Below, piece after piece: positions 34,368 through 45,208 of a DNA stretch of 64,000 nucleotides. Numbering within the stretch: position 1 is the stretch's first letter; every line of letters begins with the position of its first letter. The notes beneath the pieces were generated by a model. The model was not told where the DNA came from. It ran no database searches and saw only the letters and a program-made list of their open reading frames with translations. Made by a program: the position numbers and the translations under genes. Origin of the DNA: Siminovitchia terrae (GTDB taxonomy: Bacteria; Bacillota; Bacilli; Bacillales; Bacillaceae_C); assembly GCF_003605405.2 (NCBI RefSeq), contig NZ_QYTW02000003.1:186001-250000 (forward strand). Reading direction: 5' to 3'.

Positions 34368-35711
34368 TTACATAAACGGGAATTTAAATCCCTTCTTTTT
34401 GCCTTTTTGCTGCATTCCGCTCATCTGTTTGAGCATTTTCTTCATTTCTTCAAATTGCTTCAACAGCCGGTTGACTTCCTGGATCGTCCTACCGCTTCCT
34501 TTGGCGATCCGCCGGCGTCTGCTGGCATTGATAATTTCAGGATTTTCCTTTTCCTCTTTTGTCATGGACCGGATAATCGCTTCAACATGCCCGATTTGCT
34601 TTTCATCGACCTGTATATTGTCCAGGCCTTTCATTTTATTGGCACCAGGCATCATTTTGATTAACTCATCCAGTGGTCCCATGTTTTTTACCTGCCCAAG
34701 CTGGTCAAGGAAATCATCAAAAGTAAAGGAAGCCGTGCGGAATTTATGTTCCATTTCCTTTGCCTTTTCTTCATCGACGGAAGCCTGCGCTTTCTCAATT
34801 AGTGTCAGCACGTCGCCCATTCCGAGTATCCTCGAGGCCATCCTTTCAGGATGAAATGGCTCAAGAGCATCCATTTTTTCTCCCATACCGACAAATTTGA
34901 TCGGCTTTTGGGCAACTGAACGAATGGATAGAGCGGCTCCCCCACGGGTATCCCCGTCAAGCTTGGTCAAAATAACCCCTGTGATATCAAGCTGCTCATT
35001 GAAATTCTCGGCAACATTCACGGCATCCTGCCCAGTCATGGCATCCACAACTAGGAATATTTCATCAGGCTGAGCCAATTCCTTGATATCCCTTAATTCC
35101 TGCATCAACTCTTCATCAATATGAAGGCGCCCCGCAGTATCAATGAGAACATAGTCATAATGCTCTTCTTTCGCCTTTTCAATACCCTGGCGAACTATTT
35201 CTACCGGACTGACCTTGTCCCCGAGTGAAAAGACAGGCATATTCAGTTGTTTTCCGATTGTTTCAAGCTGCTTGATTGCTGCAGGACGATAAATATCCGC
35301 CGCAATAAGAAACGGTTTGCGATTGTAGCTTTTCCGCAGCAGATTGGCAAGCTTGCCTGTCGTTGTCGTTTTACCTGCGCCTTGAAGGCCTGACATCATA
35401 ATAACGGTCGGTGGACGCTTCGCTACCTCGATTTTACTCTGCTCACCGCCCATGAGCTCTGTGAGCTCTTCCTTAACGACTTTGATGACTTGCTGGCCTG
35501 GAGTGAGACTTTTCATCACTTCCTGGCCTACCGCTCTTTCGCTTACTTTTTTCACAAACTGTTTGACTACTTTAAAGTTGACATCCGCTTCCAGCAGTGC
35601 AAGACGCACCTCGCGCATCATCTGTTTGACGTCCGCTTCGGTCACCTTTCCTTTGCCGCGGATCTTTTGGATGGTCGTTTGCAAGCGGTCGGCCAATCCT
35701 TCAAATGCCAT
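34368..35711 (-). CDS. ffh: Signal recognition particle protein Ffh
   Basis: 447 residues. N domain, then the GTPase domain with G1 MSGLQGAGKTTTTGKLANLL near residue 100, DTAGRLHIDEELM near 190 and TKLDGDTRGGAALSI near 245; the C-terminal Met-rich M domain (from about 300, e.g. QFEEMKKMLKQMSGMQQKGK) binds signal peptides and 4.5S RNA. It targets nascent membrane proteins with FtsY. It follows ylxM by 13 bases. Confidence 0.98.
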   Translation of the reverse strand: MAFEGLADRLQTTIQKIRGKGKVTEADVKQMMREVRLALLEADVNFKVVKQFVKKVSERAVGQEVMKSLTPGQQVIKVVKEELTELMGGEQSKIEVAKRPPTVIMMSGLQGAGKTTTTGKLANLLRKSYNRKPFLIAADIYRPAAIKQLETIGKQLNMPVFSLGDKVSPVEIVRQGIEKAKEEHYDYVLIDTAGRLHIDEELMQELRDIKELAQPDEIFLVVDAMTGQDAVNVAENFNEQLDITGVILTKLDGDTRGGAALSIRSVAQKPIKFVGMGEKMDALEPFHPERMASRILGMGDVLTLIEKAQASVDEEKAKEMEHKFRTASFTFDDFLDQLGQVKNMGPLDELIKMMPGANKMKGLDNIQVDEKQIGHVEAIIRSMTKEEKENPEIINASRRRRIAKGSGRTIQEVNRLLKQFEEMKKMLKQMSGMQQKGKKKGFKFPFM

Positions 35712-35724
35712 TGATCTCCGCCCC

Positions 35725-36057
35725 CTAATCCAATTCCTCTAATTCATCCAAATAACGGTTCAGTTTGTCATTGTCATCCGGATTTTCATTCACACCTTGT
35801 CTAATCAAAGCGATCAATTTCCCTCGCTCTTCGAATTTCCAGAACAAAGAAAGTTTCTGTTCGTACTCTTCTAACAAAATTTCTGTTCTTTTAAGATTGT
35901 CGTATACTGCTTGACGGCTGATTCCGTAGTTTTCGGCAATCTCACCAAGCGAATAATCATCACGGTAGTAAAGGGACATGTAGCTGCGCTGCTTCGAAGT
36001 CAACAACGATTGATAAAAATCATACAAATAATTCATTCGCGTTGTTTTCTCAAGCAT
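35725..36057 (-). CDS. ylxM: Putative SRP-associated DNA-binding protein YlxM
   Basis: 110 residues with a sigma-factor-like helix-turn-helix: [20 protein letters not shown] at about 42-61, preceded by [18 protein letters not shown], as in the UPF0122/YlxM family. It is always next to ffh; streptococcal YlxM was reported to bind SRP components. Here it is first in a ylxM-ffh operon with its own promoter. The exact job in Bacillus is not settled. Confidence 0.92.
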   Translation of the reverse strand: MLEKTTRMNYLYDFYQSLLTSKQRSYMSLYYRDDYSLGEIAENYGISRQAVYDNLKRTEILLEEYEQKLSLFWKFEERGKLIALIRQGVNENPDDNDKLNRYLDELEELD

Positions 36058-36104
36058 ATTTTAAATCTCCACCTTGTTAAGTCAAAAACCTTTACACTTT
36101 TTAA

Positions 36105-36133
36105 ATGATATACTCTTTTTCTTGCCGCGTCAA
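36105..36133 (-). promoter_or_regulatory. SigA promoter for ylxM-ffh
   Basis: TTGACG and TATCAT are separated by 17 bases on the minus strand, about 48 bases upstream of ylxM and just after the ftsY stop. Confidence 0.75.
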
Positions 36134-36150
36134 GGTTAATTCCTTTAAAT

Positions 36151-37140
36151 TCAATCCTCAGCCGTTTCAATGGCATCGGAAAATAGCCCATATACATATT
36201 TTTCAGGGTCAAAGACCTGAAGATCGTCCATTTGCTCGCCAAGACCGACAAATTTCACCGGAATGTTCATTTCATTTCTGATTGCCAGTACGATACCGCC
36301 CTTCGCTGTTCCGTCTAGTTTGGATAAGACGATCCCACTGACATCTGTCGCTTCTTTGAACGTTTTCGCCTGAATAAGAGCATTTTGTCCTGTCGTAGCA
36401 TCCAACACAAGGAGGACTTCATGAGGTGCTCCCGGAATTTCACGCTCGATCACTCTTTTTATTTTTTCAAGCTCGTTCATCAGATTGACTTTATTTTGGA
36501 GGCGGCCTGCTGTATCACACAGTAGTATATCCACTTTGCGGGACTTGGCAGCCTGCACAGCATCATACATGACAGCAGCAGGGTCTGACCCCTCTGCCTG
36601 CTTAATGACATCGACTCCTACACGCTCTCCCCAAACCTCAAGCTGTTCAATTGCACCAGCACGGAAAGTGTCACCTGCAGCAAGCAGTACATTTTTCCCT
36701 TCCGTTTTGAATTTATGGGCAAGCTTGCCGATGGTCGTTGTTTTTCCAACCCCGTTCACCCCGACGAACAAAATGACAGTAAGAGTATTTTCCTGAATAT
36801 TAAGGGTGCTCAGATTCTCTTCCCCAGATTCATAAATTTCTATCAGTTTCTCAGATATAACAGATTGGACATCCGCCGGGTCTTTTATATTTCTTCTCTT
36901 CACTTCCGATTTCAGTTCTTCCACAAGTTCCATGACCGTTTCAAACCCGACATCCGCCTGAATCAATATTTCCTCCAGTTCCTCAAAGAAATCTTCATCG
37001 ATCGTGCGGTAACGGGCAACCAGATCATTGATTTTATTGGAAAAATTATCACGGGTCTTTACAAGCCCTTCTTTAAATTTTTCCGAGATGGAGTCACTGG
37101 AAGCTGTGAATTTGTCTTTCAGCTTCTTGAAAAAGCTCAT
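36151..37140 (-). CDS. ftsY: Signal recognition particle receptor FtsY
   Basis: 329 residues. It opens SFFKKLKDKFTASSDSISEK (N domain) and carries G1 VGVNGVGKTTTIGKLAHKF near 130, DTAGRLQNKVNLMNEL and SKLDGTAKGGIVLAIRNEMN. FtsY docks SRP-ribosome complexes at the membrane. Start placed at MSFFKKL, eight bases after GAGG, rather than an in-frame GTG three codons upstream that sits on the ribosome site. Seventeen bases downstream of smc. Confidence 0.97.
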   Translation of the reverse strand: MSFFKKLKDKFTASSDSISEKFKEGLVKTRDNFSNKINDLVARYRTIDEDFFEELEEILIQADVGFETVMELVEELKSEVKRRNIKDPADVQSVISEKLIEIYESGEENLSTLNIQENTLTVILFVGVNGVGKTTTIGKLAHKFKTEGKNVLLAAGDTFRAGAIEQLEVWGERVGVDVIKQAEGSDPAAVMYDAVQAAKSRKVDILLCDTAGRLQNKVNLMNELEKIKRVIEREIPGAPHEVLLVLDATTGQNALIQAKTFKEATDVSGIVLSKLDGTAKGGIVLAIRNEMNIPVKFVGLGEQMDDLQVFDPEKYVYGLFSDAIETAED

Positions 37141-37157
37141 TTGCCTCACCTCAATTG

Positions 37158-40100
37158 TTATATTTGTGCCATCATCCGCTCTTCTTCCAATTTGACGGAT
37201 ACAAGCTTAGACACACCCGATTCCTGCATAGTGATCCCATATAAGACATCAGCACCCGCCATTGTTCCTTGCCTGTGGGTAATCACGATGAACTGGGTGT
37301 TTTCACTGAATTTCTTCAAATATTCGCTGAAACGAATGACATTTGCCTCATCAAGGGCTGCTTCAACCTCATCCAATACGCAAAAAGGCACCGGCCGTAC
37401 TTTTAAGATTGAAAACAACAATGCGATTGCAGTAAAAGATCTTTCTCCACCTGACAGCAAGCTTAAATTTTGCAGCTTCTTACCCGGCGGCTGTGCAATG
37501 ATGTCAACACCTGTATGGAGCAAATCATCGGGTTCTGTCAATCTCAGTTCAGCTCTTCCCCCGCCAAACAACGAGGAGAATACACCTTGAAATGCTTGTT
37601 GTATGGATTGAAAAGTACTGCCGAATCTCTTTGTCATTTCATCGTCCATTTCATCCATAATTTGGTATAGCGTTTCTTTCGCTTGCATAAGATCCGTCTG
37701 CTGTTCGAATAAAAATTGACTTCGACTATTTACTCTTTCATATTCCTCGATTGCCCCTATGTTCACTGTTCCAATCTCTGATATTTCCCTTTTAAGCGCA
37801 TCCCGTCTTTGTTCCGCTTCAGGCACCTCAAGTGATAAAGAAAACACCTTTTGGGCACGCTCAAATGAGATGGTGAATTCATCTCTCAACGTCTTTATGA
37901 GATTCTCCATCTCAAGCTCGAGGCGGTTCCCTTTTAATTCTTCATTTTTTAATTTATCTGCAAATCTTTTTTGCTGCCTCATCAGTTCTTTTAACTCAAT
38001 TTCTTTGCCAGCGACGGATTCCTGAAGCCGCGCTCTTTCGTTTCGGCTTATTGAAATAGTATGCAGCGTTTCCTCTCTAATCTCCTGAGTTTTTTCTGTT
38101 TCTTTCTGGAGCTCAGCCACTTGGCCTAATATATCCTCATTTTCAACCTCAAGAGCCTTCAATTCTTTTTCAGCTGCTTCTCCCTGAAGGCTGGTTTGTT
38201 CAATTGAAGAATCGATCCGCTTAAGATTGGATTTTGCCGCAACCAACTGCTCCTCTAACTGGGCAGTTTGTATACTCAATTGATTGATCGCAGTCAAAAG
38301 CTGGTCTTTTGAGCTTTGTTGTGAGCTTTTCTCTTCCGTAAGGCCCTTTATTTTTTCTTCCAATAAAAGAATAGACTGTCCCTTGTTTTTTAACTCTGCA
38401 GCCATTTTTTCTTTTCGGAGCTTTAATGTTTCACCTTCTGCAGCAATCTCTTTTGTTTCCATCTCGCTGATAGAAAGAAACTCTTGAGTATTTTTCAATG
38501 CAATATCCAATCGTGCAGCCTCTGATTGAAGCTCATAAAGCGTGCTTTCCAGCTTTTTCTTTTCCTCCTGACCAAGAGAAACCCGATTTTCGAAATCAGT
38601 CATTTTTTGTTTGATGGTATTTACAGCGATTTCAGTGGAAGATATGTCCCGTTCCAAAACAGCCAGCTCTTTTTTGATTTGTTCAAGCTGATTCTTTCTT
38701 CCTAGCAGAGAGCTCCTTTTTTGTTTGGAAGCTCCTCCTGTCATGGATCCTCCCGGATTGATGATTTCCCCGGCCAAGGTAACGATACGAAGCCGATATT
38801 CAACCAGCTTGGCCAACTCCCCGGCCCCTTTTAAATCTTTTGCAACAACAACATTTCCGAGCAAATACCTGATGACTGATTCATATTTCTTTTCGCACCC
38901 TACAAGGTCCGCGGCCGCCCCCAGAAATGAGCTATGGCGACGAAGCCCGGCCTTCTGGCTTGCGCTAAGATACTTCGGTTTTATGACGTTTAAAGGAAGA
39001 AATGTAGCTCGTCCCAACCGATTCTTTTTCAAATAATTGATTGCTTCACGTCCGTCGGCTTCAGTTTGGACCACCACATGTTGGACTGCACCGCCGAGGG
39101 CCGTTTCTATCCCTGTTTCAAGTTCTTTCGGCACATGGATAAGATCGGCTGCACTTCCTTCGATGCCTTGTAAAAGTGCTCCTTTAGCTTTCAGCACCTC
39201 ACGTACACCCTGCATGTAGCCAGTATAATCTTCCTCCATAGTCTCAAGACTTTCTTTTCTTGCTTTCATTTGCTGGTTATCACGGTACAATTGAAAGAGC
39301 CTTGATTGCTGATGCTCCCTTTGTTCTTTGAGAGAGTCCAATTCCTTTAGAATTTGCTGTTGCTCGTTTTCAAATGCATTAATCCGGTCTCTAAGCTCCC
39401 GCAGCTTCTTCTGCTTGTCTTCGATCTTTTTTTCTACGGAAATCTTTTCTTCCTCATATTTCTCTTTATCTGCTGCAAGTCTTTGTAGTTTGATTCCTTG
39501 CTGGTCTAATTGCTTTTCAATATACTGAAGCTCATTTTTATCTGAGACATGCTCATTCATAAGATCAACATAGTCACTTTTTAACGATTCAATTGTTTGG
39601 TCAAGCGTGTCATCCAACTGAGTCATTTCCCGTTTTTTTTCCGACAACTGTTTGTTAAGTTCATCGGCCACAGTCTGTTTTTGTGAAATGATCTGTTCTG
39701 TTTTACTCTTTTCCTTCAACAATTCGTTATTTTTTTCCTGTTCACTCTCGATCTTGTCTTTCAGCACGTCCATATTGCGGATTGCATTCCTGCTTTTTTC
39801 CTGAAGCACTTGGCGTCTTCCTTCCAGTTTCTCCAAATGCTCAGAAACCGAAAGCAACTCCTCCTGAAGGCCATTGACCTTCTCATCCAATTCATTTTGG
39901 CTTTTTCTTTCTTCATCCGTTGCCATTTCAAGCTTGTGTATTTCATTGGACAGCTTAATTTCTGAATCCGTTTGTGTTTCAAGCTCACCTTTAACTTTTT
40001 CCCACTTGGCATACAGACTCTCAATTTCTCGAACAATGAGGGCTCCCTCAACTTGCTTTAGTTCTTTCTGCTTCGCGAGAAATTGCTCAGCCGTTTCCGC

Positions 40101-40724
40101 CTGTTCTTTCAATACAACAAGCTGGCCATCCAATTCATGAAGGATATCTTGAACGCGATTGAGATTTTCTTCCGTTTCAGCAAGCTTTTCTTCAGTCTTT
40201 TTCTTGCGCTGTTTATATTTAAGTACACCTGCTGCCTCTTCAAAAATCGTCCGGCGTTCCTCGGGTTTACTGTTTAAAATTTGGTCCACTTTTCCCTGAC
40301 TGATGATGGAAAAAGCTTCCCTGCCCAAACCCGAGTCTGTAAACAGTTCAACAATATCCCTCAATCTGCAAGGGTTGTCGTTTATGAAGAATTCACTTTC
40401 TCCCGTTCGGAAAACCCGCCTTTTTACACTGACTTCATTATAATCAATGGGCAGCCTTCCTTCCTGGTTATCAAGAATAATGGACACTTCAGCGTAATTC
40501 AGGGCTTTTCTTGTATCACTGCCGGCAAAAATGACATCTTCCATCGTCCCACCGCGCAGCGATTTGGCAGATTGTTCTCCAAGAACCCAACGAAGGGCAT
40601 CAGTGACATTACTTTTTCCGCTGCCATTTGGCCCGACAACTGCAGTCACACCAGGGACAAATTCAAGTTCTGTCTTTTCTGCAAATGACTTGAAACCATA
40701 AAGGTTCAACTGTTTGAGGAACAA
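37158..40724 (-). CDS. smc: Chromosome partition protein Smc
   Basis: 1188 residues, family length. Walker A TAVVGPNGSGKSNVTDALRW near the N-terminus; two long coiled coils flank a hinge (about 500-680, with VAKDLKGAGELAKLV and GGSMTGGASKQKRSSLLGRK); the C-terminal head carries the ABC signature SLLSGGERSFTAIALLFSIL and Walker B FCVLDEVEAALDEANVI. Smc with ScpAB loads at ParB sites and aligns chromosome arms. The start is TTG with GGAGG seven bases upstream. Confidence 0.98.
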   Translation of the reverse strand: MFLKQLNLYGFKSFAEKTELEFVPGVTAVVGPNGSGKSNVTDALRWVLGEQSAKSLRGGTMEDVIFAGSDTRKALNYAEVSIILDNQEGRLPIDYNEVSVKRRVFRTGESEFFINDNPCRLRDIVELFTDSGLGREAFSIISQGKVDQILNSKPEERRTIFEEAAGVLKYKQRKKKTEEKLAETEENLNRVQDILHELDGQLVVLKEQAETAEQFLAKQKELKQVEGALIVREIESLYAKWEKVKGELETQTDSEIKLSNEIHKLEMATDEERKSQNELDEKVNGLQEELLSVSEHLEKLEGRRQVLQEKSRNAIRNMDVLKDKIESEQEKNNELLKEKSKTEQIISQKQTVADELNKQLSEKKREMTQLDDTLDQTIESLKSDYVDLMNEHVSDKNELQYIEKQLDQQGIKLQRLAADKEKYEEEKISVEKKIEDKQKKLRELRDRINAFENEQQQILKELDSLKEQREHQQSRLFQLYRDNQQMKARKESLETMEEDYTGYMQGVREVLKAKGALLQGIEGSAADLIHVPKELETGIETALGGAVQHVVVQTEADGREAINYLKKNRLGRATFLPLNVIKPKYLSASQKAGLRRHSSFLGAAADLVGCEKKYESVIRYLLGNVVVAKDLKGAGELAKLVEYRLRIVTLAGEIINPGGSMTGGASKQKRSSLLGRKNQLEQIKKELAVLERDISSTEIAVNTIKQKMTDFENRVSLGQEEKKKLESTLYELQSEAARLDIALKNTQEFLSISEMETKEIAAEGETLKLRKEKMAAELKNKGQSILLLEEKIKGLTEEKSSQQSSKDQLLTAINQLSIQTAQLEEQLVAAKSNLKRIDSSIEQTSLQGEAAEKELKALEVENEDILGQVAELQKETEKTQEIREETLHTISISRNERARLQESVAGKEIELKELMRQQKRFADKLKNEELKGNRLELEMENLIKTLRDEFTISFERAQKVFSLSLEVPEAEQRRDALKREISEIGTVNIGAIEEYERVNSRSQFLFEQQTDLMQAKETLYQIMDEMDDEMTKRFGSTFQSIQQAFQGVFSSLFGGGRAELRLTEPDDLLHTGVDIIAQPPGKKLQNLSLLSGGERSFTAIALLFSILKVRPVPFCVLDEVEAALDEANVIRFSEYLKKFSENTQFIVITHRQGTMAGADVLYGITMQESGVSKLVSVKLEEERMMAQI

Positions 40725-40753
40725 TATTTTTCCTCCTTTTCATTTACCATGTA

Positions 40754-41485
40754 TCACTGTGCATTCAATTTTCCAAGGGCCATTTGCGCAGCGTGCTGCT
40801 CAGCCTCTTTCTTGGAGCGGCCTTTTCCCTCACCTAGCACTTCTCCATTTAGAACCACCTGTGACTCAAACAACCGATTATGTGCTGGGCCGTGTTCCTT
40901 TAAAATTTGATACTCAAGGGTGCCGGAACCGTCTCTTTGGACAACTTCCTGTAGTTGGCTTTTAAAATCCATCACATGAGAAAAAGCACCTATTTCTACT
41001 TTTGGAAAAACAACCTCATCCAAAAATGACTTAGTTTTCTCCAATCCTTGATCAAGGTATAAAGCGCCAATGAATGCTTCGAAGGCGTCCGCAAGCAATG
41101 CAGGCCTTTTCCTTCCCCCCGTCATCTCCTCCCCTTTTCCGAGCAGGACGGCTTCACCAAACTCCAGTTCGTTGGCAAAAGTGACAAGAGATGGCTCACA
41201 AACAATGGCCGCTCTTAATTTCGTCAATTCTCCTTCGCTCATCATGGGATATTTTTCATATAAAAATTGGGAGACTGTCAATTCCAATACAGCATCACCC
41301 AGAAATTCAAGGCGTTCATTGTCTTCATACGGCTTTTTACGATGCTCATTCACATAGGATGAATGTGTAAAAGCTTTCTTTAAAAGTTTTTCATCTGAGA
41401 AATGAATGCCTGTACGCTCCTGCAGCTTTTTAAACAGGTGGGCCTCTCTTTCCGCCGCTTTTGCATCTTTTCTTAATTTTCTCAT
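40754..41485 (-). CDS. rnc: Ribonuclease III
   Basis: 243 residues. The signature [20 protein letters not shown] (about 62-81) supplies catalytic acidic residues and [15 protein letters not shown] the second pair; the C-terminal double-stranded RNA binding domain ends [17 protein letters not shown]. It processes rRNA and degrades duplex RNA. It lies upstream of smc by 29 bases and downstream of acpP across a terminator, the usual order. Confidence 0.97.
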   Translation of the reverse strand: MRKLRKDAKAAEREAHLFKKLQERTGIHFSDEKLLKKAFTHSSYVNEHRKKPYEDNERLEFLGDAVLELTVSQFLYEKYPMMSEGELTKLRAAIVCEPSLVTFANELEFGEAVLLGKGEEMTGGRKRPALLADAFEAFIGALYLDQGLEKTKSFLDEVVFPKVEIGAFSHVMDFKSQLQEVVQRDGSGTLEYQILKEHGPAHNRLFESQVVLNGEVLGEGKGRSKKEAEQHAAQMALGKLNAQ

Positions 41486-41526
41486 TGTCTATCCACCTTA
41501 TAAGGTAAAGTTAAAGTAGAAAAAGC

Positions 41527-41545
41527 CCCGCTGGTAATCAACGGG
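41527..41545 (-). terminator. Terminator between acpP and rnc
   Basis: On the minus strand CCCGTTG pairs with CAGCGGG (one G-T wobble), followed by GCTTTTTC. A weak promoter-like pair, TTGATT with TACTTT at 17 bases, overlaps the same segment and could serve rnc. Confidence 0.65.
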
Positions 41546-41563
41546 ACATTTAGTTTCCAACGA

Positions 41564-41797
41564 CTAGCTATTGCTTTTTATGTAATTAACCGCGTCGCCG
41601 ACTGTAGCAATTTTCTCAGCATCTTCATCGGAAATTTCCATATCAAACTCATCTTCCAATTCCATGACAAGTTCTACAACGTCAAGCGAGTCAGCTCCAA
41701 GATCATCTTTGAAAGAAGATTCCAATTCAACTTTAGATTCTTCCACTCCAAGACGGTCAACGATAATTTTAGTCACTCTTTCTTGAATATCTGCCAT
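41564..41797 (-). CDS. acpP: Acyl carrier protein
   Basis: 77 residues, very acidic, with the phosphopantetheine attachment serine in [20 protein letters not shown]. It carries growing acyl chains for FabD, FabG and PlsX, all encoded just upstream. Start at MADIQERV because GGAGG is eight bases upstream; an in-frame GTG sits on that site. Last gene of the FapR-controlled group, with an extra promoter candidate of its own. Confidence 0.98.
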   Translation of the reverse strand: MADIQERVTKIIVDRLGVEESKVELESSFKDDLGADSLDVVELVMELEDEFDMEISDEDAEKIATVGDAVNYIKSNS

Positions 41798-41819
41798 CCG
41801 GTTCACCTCCCCTCAAGAC

Positions 41820-41848
41820 ATTATAATCGAAACACGGTAAAAATAAAA
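41820..41848 (-). promoter_or_regulatory. Candidate internal promoter for acpP
   Basis: A perfect TATAAT lies 23 bases upstream of the acpP start on the minus strand; the -35 region at 17-base spacing (TTTTAT) is weak. The need for far more ACP than its upstream enzymes makes a separate promoter plausible. Confidence 0.4.
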
Positions 41849-41861
41849 TATTCTTCATCCA

Positions 41862-42605
41862 TTACATGACCATTCCGCCATCAACATGTATGGTCTGGCC
41901 GGTAATATAATTGGAATCGTCCGATGCAAGGAATAATACTGTATTGGCAATATCTGAAGCTTGTCCAAACTGAGCAAGAGGAATTTGCTGCAGCATCGCT
42001 TCCTTTTGCTCGTCTGTTAATTGGTCCGTCATGTCTGTCGAAATAAATCCAGGTGCAACAGCGTTGACTGTGATGCCGCGAGATGCAAGTTCTCTGGCTG
42101 TTGACTTCGTTAAGCCAATTACTCCTGCTTTTGCCGCCACATAGTTTGCCTGTCCAGGGTTTCCGATGACACCTACAATAGATGCAACATTAATAATTCT
42201 GCCGCTTCTCTGTTTCATCATCTGCCTTGTGACAGCTTTCGTGCAAAGGAAGACTCCTTTCAAGTTTGTGTCAATCACATCATCCCATTCATTCTCTTTC
42301 ATTCTCATCAGAAGATTATCCCTGGTGATGCCGGCATTGTTCACAAGAATGTCAAGCCTTCCAAACTTTGCTACTGTATCCTTAATCATCGTTTGCACTG
42401 CCTCACTGTCCGACACATTGCACTGATAAGTAATAGCTTCTCTTCCAAGAGCTCTTATTTGTTCTGCCACTTCATTGGCTTTATCGGTACTGCCAGCGTA
42501 ATTTATAACTACATCGGCTCCTGCTTCCGCCAGCGTAATGGCCGTTGCTCTGCCGATTCCTCTTGAGGCTCCCGTTACGAGTGCTACCTTTCCTTCCAGT
42601 TTCAT
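41862..42605 (-). CDS. fabG: 3-oxoacyl-[ACP] reductase FabG
   Basis: 247 residues, short-chain dehydrogenase. NADPH motif [20 protein letters not shown] at the N-terminus, [15 protein letters not shown], and the catalytic Ser-Tyr-Lys set in [20 protein letters not shown] followed by KAG. It carries out the first reduction in fatty-acid elongation. It starts one base after fabD and precedes acpP. Confidence 0.97.
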   Translation of the reverse strand: MKLEGKVALVTGASRGIGRATAITLAEAGADVVINYAGSTDKANEVAEQIRALGREAITYQCNVSDSEAVQTMIKDTVAKFGRLDILVNNAGITRDNLLMRMKENEWDDVIDTNLKGVFLCTKAVTRQMMKQRSGRIINVASIVGVIGNPGQANYVAAKAGVIGLTKSTARELASRGITVNAVAPGFISTDMTDQLTDEQKEAMLQQIPLAQFGQASDIANTVLFLASDDSNYITGQTIHVDGGMVM

Positions 42606-42606
42606 G

Positions 42607-43548
42607 CTATTCCCCCCTTAATAATTCTATAGCTTCTTGACAGCTTTCCGGATCTTGGACAGAAATTGTTCTAACCTTTCGATCTACCTTTCGCACTAAT
42701 CCAGACAATACTTTTCCAGGACCAATTTCAACAAATGTATCTACGCCCAAATCAATAAGCTTTTGCACAGAATCTTCCCACAATACCGGGGAATATAGCT
42801 GCTCAATCAGCTTTTCCTGGAATGCTTCCTTTGCTGTTTCAGGTGCAGCTGTCACATTAACGACGACAGGGACAGCTGCATCTCGGATGGAAATCTCATT
42901 TAAAATGTTGCCGAATTTTTCCGCCGCCGGCTTCATGAGACTTGAATGGAAAGGACCGCTAACTTGCAAAGGCAGGACGCGTTTTGCTCCCTGTTCTTTT
43001 GCTTTTTCACCAGCCTTTTGAACTCCTTCCACCGTTCCTGAAATAACAATTTGCCCAGGACAGTTCAGATTGGCCAACTGAACGACGTCCCCTTCTTCGG
43101 AAACACTTTCGCAAACCTCCTGAAGAATGCCTCTATCAAGACCCAAAACAGCGGCCATCGTTCCTTTTCCGTCCGGAACGGCTTCCTCCATATATTCGCC
43201 GCGTTTATGTACAGCATAAACGGCATCCGCAAAATCGATTGCTCCGCTCGCAACAAGCGCTGTATATTCACCAAGACTGTGACCCGCTGTATAGTCAGGG
43301 GTGATGCCTGCTTCTGTCAAGCTTTGCAAAAAGGCAATACTTGTCGTCAAAAGAGCTGGCTGCGTATTGGCCGTTAATGTTAACTTCTCCTGAGGACCTT
43401 CAAATATAATAGAAGAGAGCGAATATCCCAGTCGTTCATCTGCCTGATCAAAAATCTTTTTGGCCTTTTCATTCGTATCAGCCGCTTCTTTTCCCATGCC
43501 AACGGTCTGTGAGCCTTGGCCTGGAAAGATAAATGCTATTTTCCCCAA
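42607..43548 (-). CDS. fabD: Malonyl-CoA:ACP transacylase FabD
   Basis: 313 residues. [16 protein letters not shown] at the N-terminus, the nucleophile Ser in [18 protein letters not shown], and the catalytic His in [17 protein letters not shown]. It loads malonyl groups onto ACP. The start is TTG, with AGAGG nearby. It follows plsX by 15 bases in the fap operon. Confidence 0.97.
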   Translation of the reverse strand: MGKIAFIFPGQGSQTVGMGKEAADTNEKAKKIFDQADERLGYSLSSIIFEGPQEKLTLTANTQPALLTTSIAFLQSLTEAGITPDYTAGHSLGEYTALVASGAIDFADAVYAVHKRGEYMEEAVPDGKGTMAAVLGLDRGILQEVCESVSEEGDVVQLANLNCPGQIVISGTVEGVQKAGEKAKEQGAKRVLPLQVSGPFHSSLMKPAAEKFGNILNEISIRDAAVPVVVNVTAAPETAKEAFQEKLIEQLYSPVLWEDSVQKLIDLGVDTFVEIGPGKVLSGLVRKVDRKVRTISVQDPESCQEAIELLRGE

Positions 43549-43563
43549 TGTCCTCTAACCCCT

Positions 43564-44553
43564 TTATTCTTTTTGTTTGGCAACCGCGGTTTTTATTGTT
43601 CCAGCCACATCATTCATCACGATTTCCTTCGTTTGGCGAATGGCATGGTAGACCGCGTTTGCATTGGAGGATCCGTGAGCTTTAACAACTGGAGCCTTCA
43701 GCCCGAACAGTGCAGCCCCTCCATACTCCGAATAATCCATTTTATTTTTCAGCTCGATCAAGTCGGATTTAATCAATCCGGCAGCAAGCTTATTTTTAAG
43801 ACCGCTCATAAATGTTGATTTTAACATTGAAAAGAGGGAAGCAGCCGTCCCTTCTATGGCCTTAAGGACGACATTTCCGGTAAAGCCGTCCGTTACAACA
43901 ACGTCTGCATGTCCTTCAAGCAATTCCCGCGCTTCAATGTTCCCTACAAAATTAACTTCAGACTCCTCTAGAAGTTCAAATGTTTTTTTCGTTAATTCGT
44001 TACCTTTATTGGCCTCAGATCCGATGTTTAACAATGCGACCCTTGGCTTTTCAATATTCCTCACCTTTTCTGCATATATCTGCCCCATGAAAGCATATTG
44101 AAGCAGATGCTCAGGCTTTGCATCCGCATTTGCTCCTAAATCAAGCATCAAAAATCCTTTTCCATCAAGAGTTGGAAGGGTGGGCGCCAATGCAGGCCGT
44201 TCGATTCCTTTGATTCTGCCAACAATAAATAAACCGGCAGTCATCAGTGCACCTGTATTCCCTGCAGATATGCAGGCATCGGCTTCGCCGTCAGCAACAG
44301 CCTGAGCCATTTTCACCATGGACGCTTCCTTCTTCCGGCGCACAGCTCTGACCGGCTCATCCGTTGCGCTAATCACTTCACTCGTATGAACAATCGTTAC
44401 CCGTTCATTTGACTGAAGATGCTGCTTTATCTGTTCCTCATCACCATATAAAATAAATTCAATATTAGAAAAATCCTGGACTGCCTTGTTTACGCCGAGA
44501 ATAATCTCTTTTGGCGCGTGATCGCCGCCCATGGCATCAATTGCTATTTTCAT
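43564..44553 (-). CDS. plsX: Phosphate acyltransferase PlsX
   Basis: 329 residues beginning [20 protein letters not shown], the PlsX hallmark. It converts acyl-ACP to acyl-phosphate for PlsY, linking fatty-acid to phospholipid synthesis. Start chosen because GGGAG is six bases upstream; the frame stays open for 16 more codons that are unlike PlsX. It sits between fapR and fabD in the standard order and should be regulated by FapR. Confidence 0.97.
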   Translation of the reverse strand: MKIAIDAMGGDHAPKEIILGVNKAVQDFSNIEFILYGDEEQIKQHLQSNERVTIVHTSEVISATDEPVRAVRRKKEASMVKMAQAVADGEADACISAGNTGALMTAGLFIVGRIKGIERPALAPTLPTLDGKGFLMLDLGANADAKPEHLLQYAFMGQIYAEKVRNIEKPRVALLNIGSEANKGNELTKKTFELLEESEVNFVGNIEARELLEGHADVVVTDGFTGNVVLKAIEGTAASLFSMLKSTFMSGLKNKLAAGLIKSDLIELKNKMDYSEYGGAALFGLKAPVVKAHGSSNANAVYHAIRQTKEIVMNDVAGTIKTAVAKQKE

Positions 44554-44621
44554 CACTATCTCCCTTTTTCTCAAAACTAAGGCAGGGAATATTTTATTCA
44601 ATACAAGATGCTGGGCCGTTC

Positions 44622-45194
44622 TTATTCACTGGAACGATACATTTCAAATTCTCCCCTGAATACCAGTTCCCCGCCTACAAAGCTCTCAACATCCACGATT
44701 GTGCGTTTATCGTTTTTTTTATAAGGGCGCACCTTCGCTTTTGCCACTACCCTCTCCCCCACTTTTACAGACCGGTTAAAATGGATTTTTGCTCTAACGG
44801 TTAAAGCAAGCTCCTCATTAATCACCGCAACTGCAAGTGAGTTAGCTTGGGCAAACAAATGGTGGCCACGAGCGATGGAATTGCGGGTAAAAACATGCTC
44901 CTCCCGGACATCAAATATGGAAATCGCATTTTGATCCAGGTTGAGGTCTATCACTTCTCCGATCACTTCACTCATCGGAAGTGATTTCACCTCATTCTCC
45001 ACATGTTTTTCTGCCACAGTTTTTATTCTTTCCCTCAATTCGGGTATTGCCAACTCCATACGATCCAGCCTGATTGTCTGCACGCTCACCATAAACTTTT
45101 CGGCGAGCTCCTCATCCGTAACAAAAGGGTTGGCCTCTATCGTCTCTATGAGCAATCTCTGTCTTTCCTTTTTCGAAGGCTTCATTTGATTCAC
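44622..45194 (-). CDS. fapR: Malonyl-CoA-responsive lipid repressor FapR
   Basis: 190 residues. N-terminal DeoR-like helix-turn-helix ([20 protein letters not shown], then [20 protein letters not shown]) and a C-terminal hot-dog thioesterase-like domain that binds malonyl-CoA ([18 protein letters not shown]). It represses fatty-acid and phospholipid genes until malonyl-CoA rises. A good operator lies in its own promoter, so it should autoregulate the fapR-plsX-fabD-fabG-acpP operon. Confidence 0.97.
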   Translation of the reverse strand: MNQMKPSKKERQRLLIETIEANPFVTDEELAEKFMVSVQTIRLDRMELAIPELRERIKTVAEKHVENEVKSLPMSEVIGEVIDLNLDQNAISIFDVREEHVFTRNSIARGHHLFAQANSLAVAVINEELALTVRAKIHFNRSVKVGERVVAKAKVRPYKKNDKRTIVDVESFVGGELVFRGEFEMYRSSE

Positions 45195-45208
45195 ATCATT
45201 TCCCGATA

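Noticed and set aside
36715-37590. A 291-codon open frame on the plus strand
   Set aside because: It lies antisense across the end of smc and most of ftsY, has Phe/Ile-rich shadow composition and no ribosome site.
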